Positions 60,467-64,000 of a DNA stretch of 64,000 bases are shown here, one piece after another. Both the position numbers and the translations under genes were made by a program. Below the pieces are notes generated by a model. It did not search any database. It saw nothing but the letters and a program-made list of their open reading frames with translations, and was not told the DNA's origin. Numbering within the stretch: the first letter of the stretch is position 1; each line of letters opens with the position of its first letter. Origin of the DNA: Ditylenchus dipsaci (Eukaryota > Nematoda > Chromadorea > Rhabditida > Anguinidae); NCBI GenBank assembly GCA_004194705.1, contig SADC01000056.1:1-64000 (forward strand), written 5' to 3'.

Positions 60467-63400
60467 ATGCTATCCAACTCCGAAGTCAATATGCGAGAGA
60501 TTCAGCTAAAGCTATATTCCTCCACTCAATTGGTATTTTTCAGCACATTACAATCAAAAAATTTATTTATTTTATTTTTTAAGGCGGAAGATCAAATGCC
60601 AATGTATTTGGAAGACCTGACCCCTGATAATTGCAAGAATTTAGAACTTACAGCTAGCCAACTTGTAGTTTCATACAAATGTATTGATTGTCTTATTCAA
60701 GTATATTTTTTAATTTTAACTTTTTAGCAAATGCCAAACACAAGCCAGTTTCGATTCGCTCCAACACACCAATTCCAAAAGGGCTTGACTTCTACTACTT
60801 CGAGATGACCGTCTCAAAGAGTGGGAAAAACAGGTGAGTACTACAAGGTGGCGCATCCCAAATGGTGACTTGTTTCAGTCCATGGCTTTTTAGTTTTTCA
60901 AACCGGATTTGCTATATTTTGTTTTTGATGCTCACGAAAAAATAGGCAATTAAAAAGTACCGTGAAAATCAAATATAGTAATTTGAATCAGCACTAACGA
61001 GGCAGTTTACAGAATATTAACAATTTTCAATCAAGAATTATCTTAAAAGTTCACCATTCACCTATAAAACTTGTTTCTCATTTCTAGCTTATCTTCTTGT
61101 AGGATCAAAAGCGCTTTAACAAGGCTCTAAAATGAGATTTTGAGCTTGTTTGAGTAAAGATTGTCAATTGAAGATTTTTTTTTACTTTTTAATAAAATAA
61201 AATTTATTTGTTAATCAAGAAATTTTATCGTTTTAAAAATCTGCTAGTAAGTGCTTATTTAAATGACTATGTTTTGTTTGTCTGGTATTATTTGATTGCC
61301 TATTTTCTTCAAGTATTTTAAACAAGATTGAAAAAATCGTTTAGAAAAACTGACGGACTTGAAGGTAGCGGCCAACTTGTGTGACTAAAAACATCCTGTA
61401 TGCACGGCGCACTGGATAAGCGTTTGTTTTTTATGGCTCAAAATGAAGCGCAGGTTCGACCCCACCTAGCGGGACGTTAGCTGGGGTCACGTGGGGACCA
61501 GTATTTAGAGGTACTTAGTTTTTCAACGCCATATTTAACATCAACAACCCAAATTACCTCTAGATATTGACCAAGCAAGCCGAAATAAATAGCGTGACAC
61601 CAGGTGGGGTCGAACCTGTACACTGTTTTAAGATAAAACAACCCTGACGCTTATCCACTGCGCTATTTATAAACGAAATTTCTAGTCACACAAGTAGACC
61701 GGTCCCTTTAAAAAACTCGGCGGCTGGGATGCACCACGCTGTAAGCGCTGTAGTCAAAATACAAAAAATTAAATATAACTTTCTAAAGGAAACTTGTGAT
61801 TGGTCTAAGTGAACAAGAGTTTGGACTAGGCAACAATTTGCCGGGCTTTGACGAGTGGAGTGTCGGCTACCATGGACACACTGGTTACAAACACGCTATT
61901 TGCAGGGATGGTGCACAGTATGGACCCACGTTCGGCAGCAAGGACATAATTGGATGTGGGTTGAACTTTAAGGCAAAGACAATTTTTTTCACCAAAAATG
62001 GAGTATATCTTGGTAAAAACACTTTAATTTTTTTTAAATAAAAAAATATATCAAATTTTTAGGAGATGCTTTTGAAAGAGCTCAAACAGAAGTGGCATTG
62101 TTTCCCACGATTGGGATGGCTTCGAACAAATCCGAAATAATGCTTAATTTTGGGCAAAATAAGTTTTGTTTCGCCATCGATCAGCACAGAGAGGTATTTG
62201 AAAAAACTCTTACTTAAGAGGGTATGCCCGTCACTAATAGGGATTTTTTAAAAGGCGGCTATTAGGGAGATTAAAAAGATTTTTTTTCAAAATTACCGTT
62301 TTTTATTAACTTTCTACGAGAAAAAGCAAAAGTACACTATTTCACAAAAGCTGAAAACACGTCATATTAGTATTTATAAAGTGGTTGTGGGCATGGAAAA
62401 AATAAAAAAAAAGGTGTAAAAACACAAGCGGGTAAATACTTTTCGGAATTTTGTTTGTTCAGCTCCAATGACGAAAACGGGGTAGCATACTCTGAAATAT
62501 GGTTTTAGGGTATCTGGATTGAGGCTGATCATCGGTACTTTTTCAAAATGCACTTTTTGACGCACTTTTATAAGAAAACTACTAGCTGAAAATTTTACAC
62601 CTATGTTCTACTTTTCATTCCTCTATCTTCACTTTCTCTGGGAATTTCACTTTCTATACTTTTATCTGAAAAAATCGGCCTGCGATCCTGAATACCGAAT
62701 TGACCGATTTTTTTAAGTACTGGGTAATTATTTTTTTATAATTTTTAAAATTACCTAAATTGACCGATTTTTTAAATTATTTCACTATATCATATATTAC
62801 TTAAAAACTTCCTCTATTTGATAGAGGAATGAAAAGTAGCATATAGGTGTGAACTTTTCAGCTAGCAGTTTTCATATAAATGTGGGTCAAAAATGCGTTT
62901 TGAAAAATAAACCGATATTCAGCTCTAATCTGGAATCCAGATTCTTAATACCCTTAACCGGTTGTTTCCAAAACTTAAAGTTGAATTTTTGAATGAAATT
63001 GAATCATTTTTTGAATTTGATTGTTTAAGTCCGGAAGTTATTTTTCTAATTTAGCTTGAACAGTTAACAAAAGTTCAAAATTTTGCTTAAAACTCAAAAT
63101 GCTCATTTTCGGATCATTTGAAGAGCCGTAAGGAGTCCAGCGATGGAATGTGAAAATTAATTATGAGTTCTATTCCGAGTCGTAGCTGCTTTTACCAAGT
63201 CGACAAAAGACATGTACGAACTGTAAACTGTTGGCCACTAACACAAACTGCATTTGCATTTCTTGTGAAAAGCTTATAACCTGGTAATTGGCTTCTTTCA
63301 CCAAAAAATATTTTACGGGAGTGTCCAAATAGACAAAAAAAACGATGATACAGGCTTAAAGCTTTCAGCTCTAAAAATAAAAGCGGAATACAAACGGACT

Positions 63401-63884
63401 CCTATCATCATCTGGCTAGAGTATAATTTTTTTGTCACTTTTGACATCACCGTAAAAAAACTTGTTTGTTATCCTAATATCCGCCATTTAAAATATTTTC
63501 ATTGGTGAAGGGCATGCTTCTTCAATCTTCTAAAATTATTTTTTTCTAGAAGCTCAAGTCTGAGAATGCTCTGTCTTCTACCATTCCTCTTGCCCACCCA
63601 CCTCTGTGTAGAATGCCAACACCTAACTTGATTGGACATAAAAGGCCGGCTGGAAACAGTCCTACACCAGAAAAACGCCGCCGCTCACCTGTACAGCAAT
63701 ATTCCCCGGCAAATCCGACTGGTTCTGCTAGTTTGATGGCTTCACAGACATCTTCGTCAAATTCTTCTGAGTTAGTAGTGTTCGTTGAGCGGTTTGATGA
63801 AAGTGTGCTAGACAACCACCCGAATAGCATTGATCATGCTCCTGATGATTATCCTACAACTAGTCAAGAAACAGGACTTAGCAG
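60467..63884 (+). CDS. RanBP9/RanBP10-like protein, SPRY part (3' incomplete)
   Basis: Exons: 60467-60532, 60584-60680, 60728-60833, 61789-62012, 62063-62193, 63550-63884; all phases join, and the last leaves two bases for an exon beyond 64000. TTTTTTCCAG ends 7 nt before the ATG, a likely spliced-leader site. The SPRY domain spans exons 3-5: YYFEMTV, then LVIGLSEQEF, GYHGHTGY, YGPTFGSKDIIGCGLNF, FFTKNGVYLG and LFPTIGM, an order and wording close to RanBPM. Exon 6 is a Ser/Pro-rich linker with a basic patch (EKRRRSP). The family continues with LisH/CTLH/CRA domains and acts as a scaffold of the GID/CTLH ubiquitin ligase; these should lie downstream. Intron 3 holds a tRNA-like inverted pair and intron 5 a palindrome. 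Confidence 0.8.
61400..61668. repeat. Inverted pair of tRNA-like sequences in intron 3
   Basis: The left copy (plus) has GGCGCACTGGATAAGCG and box B GGTTCGACCCC; the right copy (minus, 61668-61594) has the same box A and B in inverse. Each has an expanded T/A-rich insert between the boxes. The outer words TTGTGTGACTA (61378) and TAGTCACACAAG (61682) are also inverted, suggesting a larger element. Central DNA includes TACCTCTAGATATTGACC facing GGACCAGTATTTAGAGGTAC. Confidence 0.65.
62500..62960. mobile_element. Palindromic element in intron 5
   Basis: CTACTTTTCATTCCTCTATC at 62610 pairs with GATAGAGGAATGAAAAGTAG at 62820. Pairing continues outward through TAGCTGAAAATTTTACACCTA and TTCAAAATGCACTTTTTGAC. 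No coding capacity. Confidence 0.65.
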
Positions 63885-64000
63885 GTATAACAATCTTCTG
63901 AAAAAACCCTAAAAAATTTTCATAATGTCATTAATGATTAACCCAATTTCGGTTTGGTTCTTTTCCATTATCGGGACCACCCTTCTGAAAAAATTGTTCC

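Overview
This is eukaryotic, gene-poor, AT-rich DNA packed with small transposable elements, and the evidence points to a nematode. Introns end in TTTCAG or TTTTAG-like acceptors. One gene is a recognisable srsx-type serpentine chemoreceptor, and another is an F-box protein of a nematode type. Two genes have a splice acceptor 2-7 nt before the start codon, as expected for spliced-leader trans-splicing. I cannot name the species. No virus, prophage, operon, CRISPR array or rRNA was seen.

Genes, left to right (exons joined by reading splice sites, without RNA evidence): a decayed hAT transposase (8414-9650, -); an M1 zinc aminopeptidase of 11 exons (14607-20340, -); a small lysine-rich, probably nuclear protein (21885-22450, +); an F-box protein of two exons (25322-27184, -); a secreted peptide precursor (29589-29963, +); a secreted carboxylesterase of four exons (34127-36027, +); an unidentified coiled-coil and Gln/Asn/Tyr-rich protein of at least seven exons (36777-41850, +); a secreted GH19 chitinase of six exons (43315-46036, -); the srsx chemoreceptor of seven exons (50860-56069, +); an orphan terminal exon (58302-58646, +); and the SPRY part of a RanBP9/10-like protein running off the right edge (60467-63884, +). 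The genes do not form a pathway.

Everything else is dominated by short inverted-repeat elements, and target-site duplications (TSDs) sort many of them. hAT-like elements have 8-bp TSDs (15190, 16556, 23260, 41478, 42106). PIF/Harbinger-like elements have TAA or TTA (46199, 47493, 52677). Pogo/Tigger-like elements have TA (28770, 36044, 48320, 56087). PiggyBac-like elements have TTAA (17120, 24738, 56787). Several are nested, and many lie in introns.

The most unusual signal is that many of these elements, from at least two superfamilies, are filled with a short iterated motif, often palindromic, that differs from copy to copy while the terminal repeat stays nearly constant. A second is that two TTAA-flanked elements carry tRNA-like Pol III promoter sequences, and two other loci carry tRNA-like sequences in inverted pairs. 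Several genes also show frame breaks, mostly single-base and some at homopolymers, so part of the apparent damage may be assembly error.
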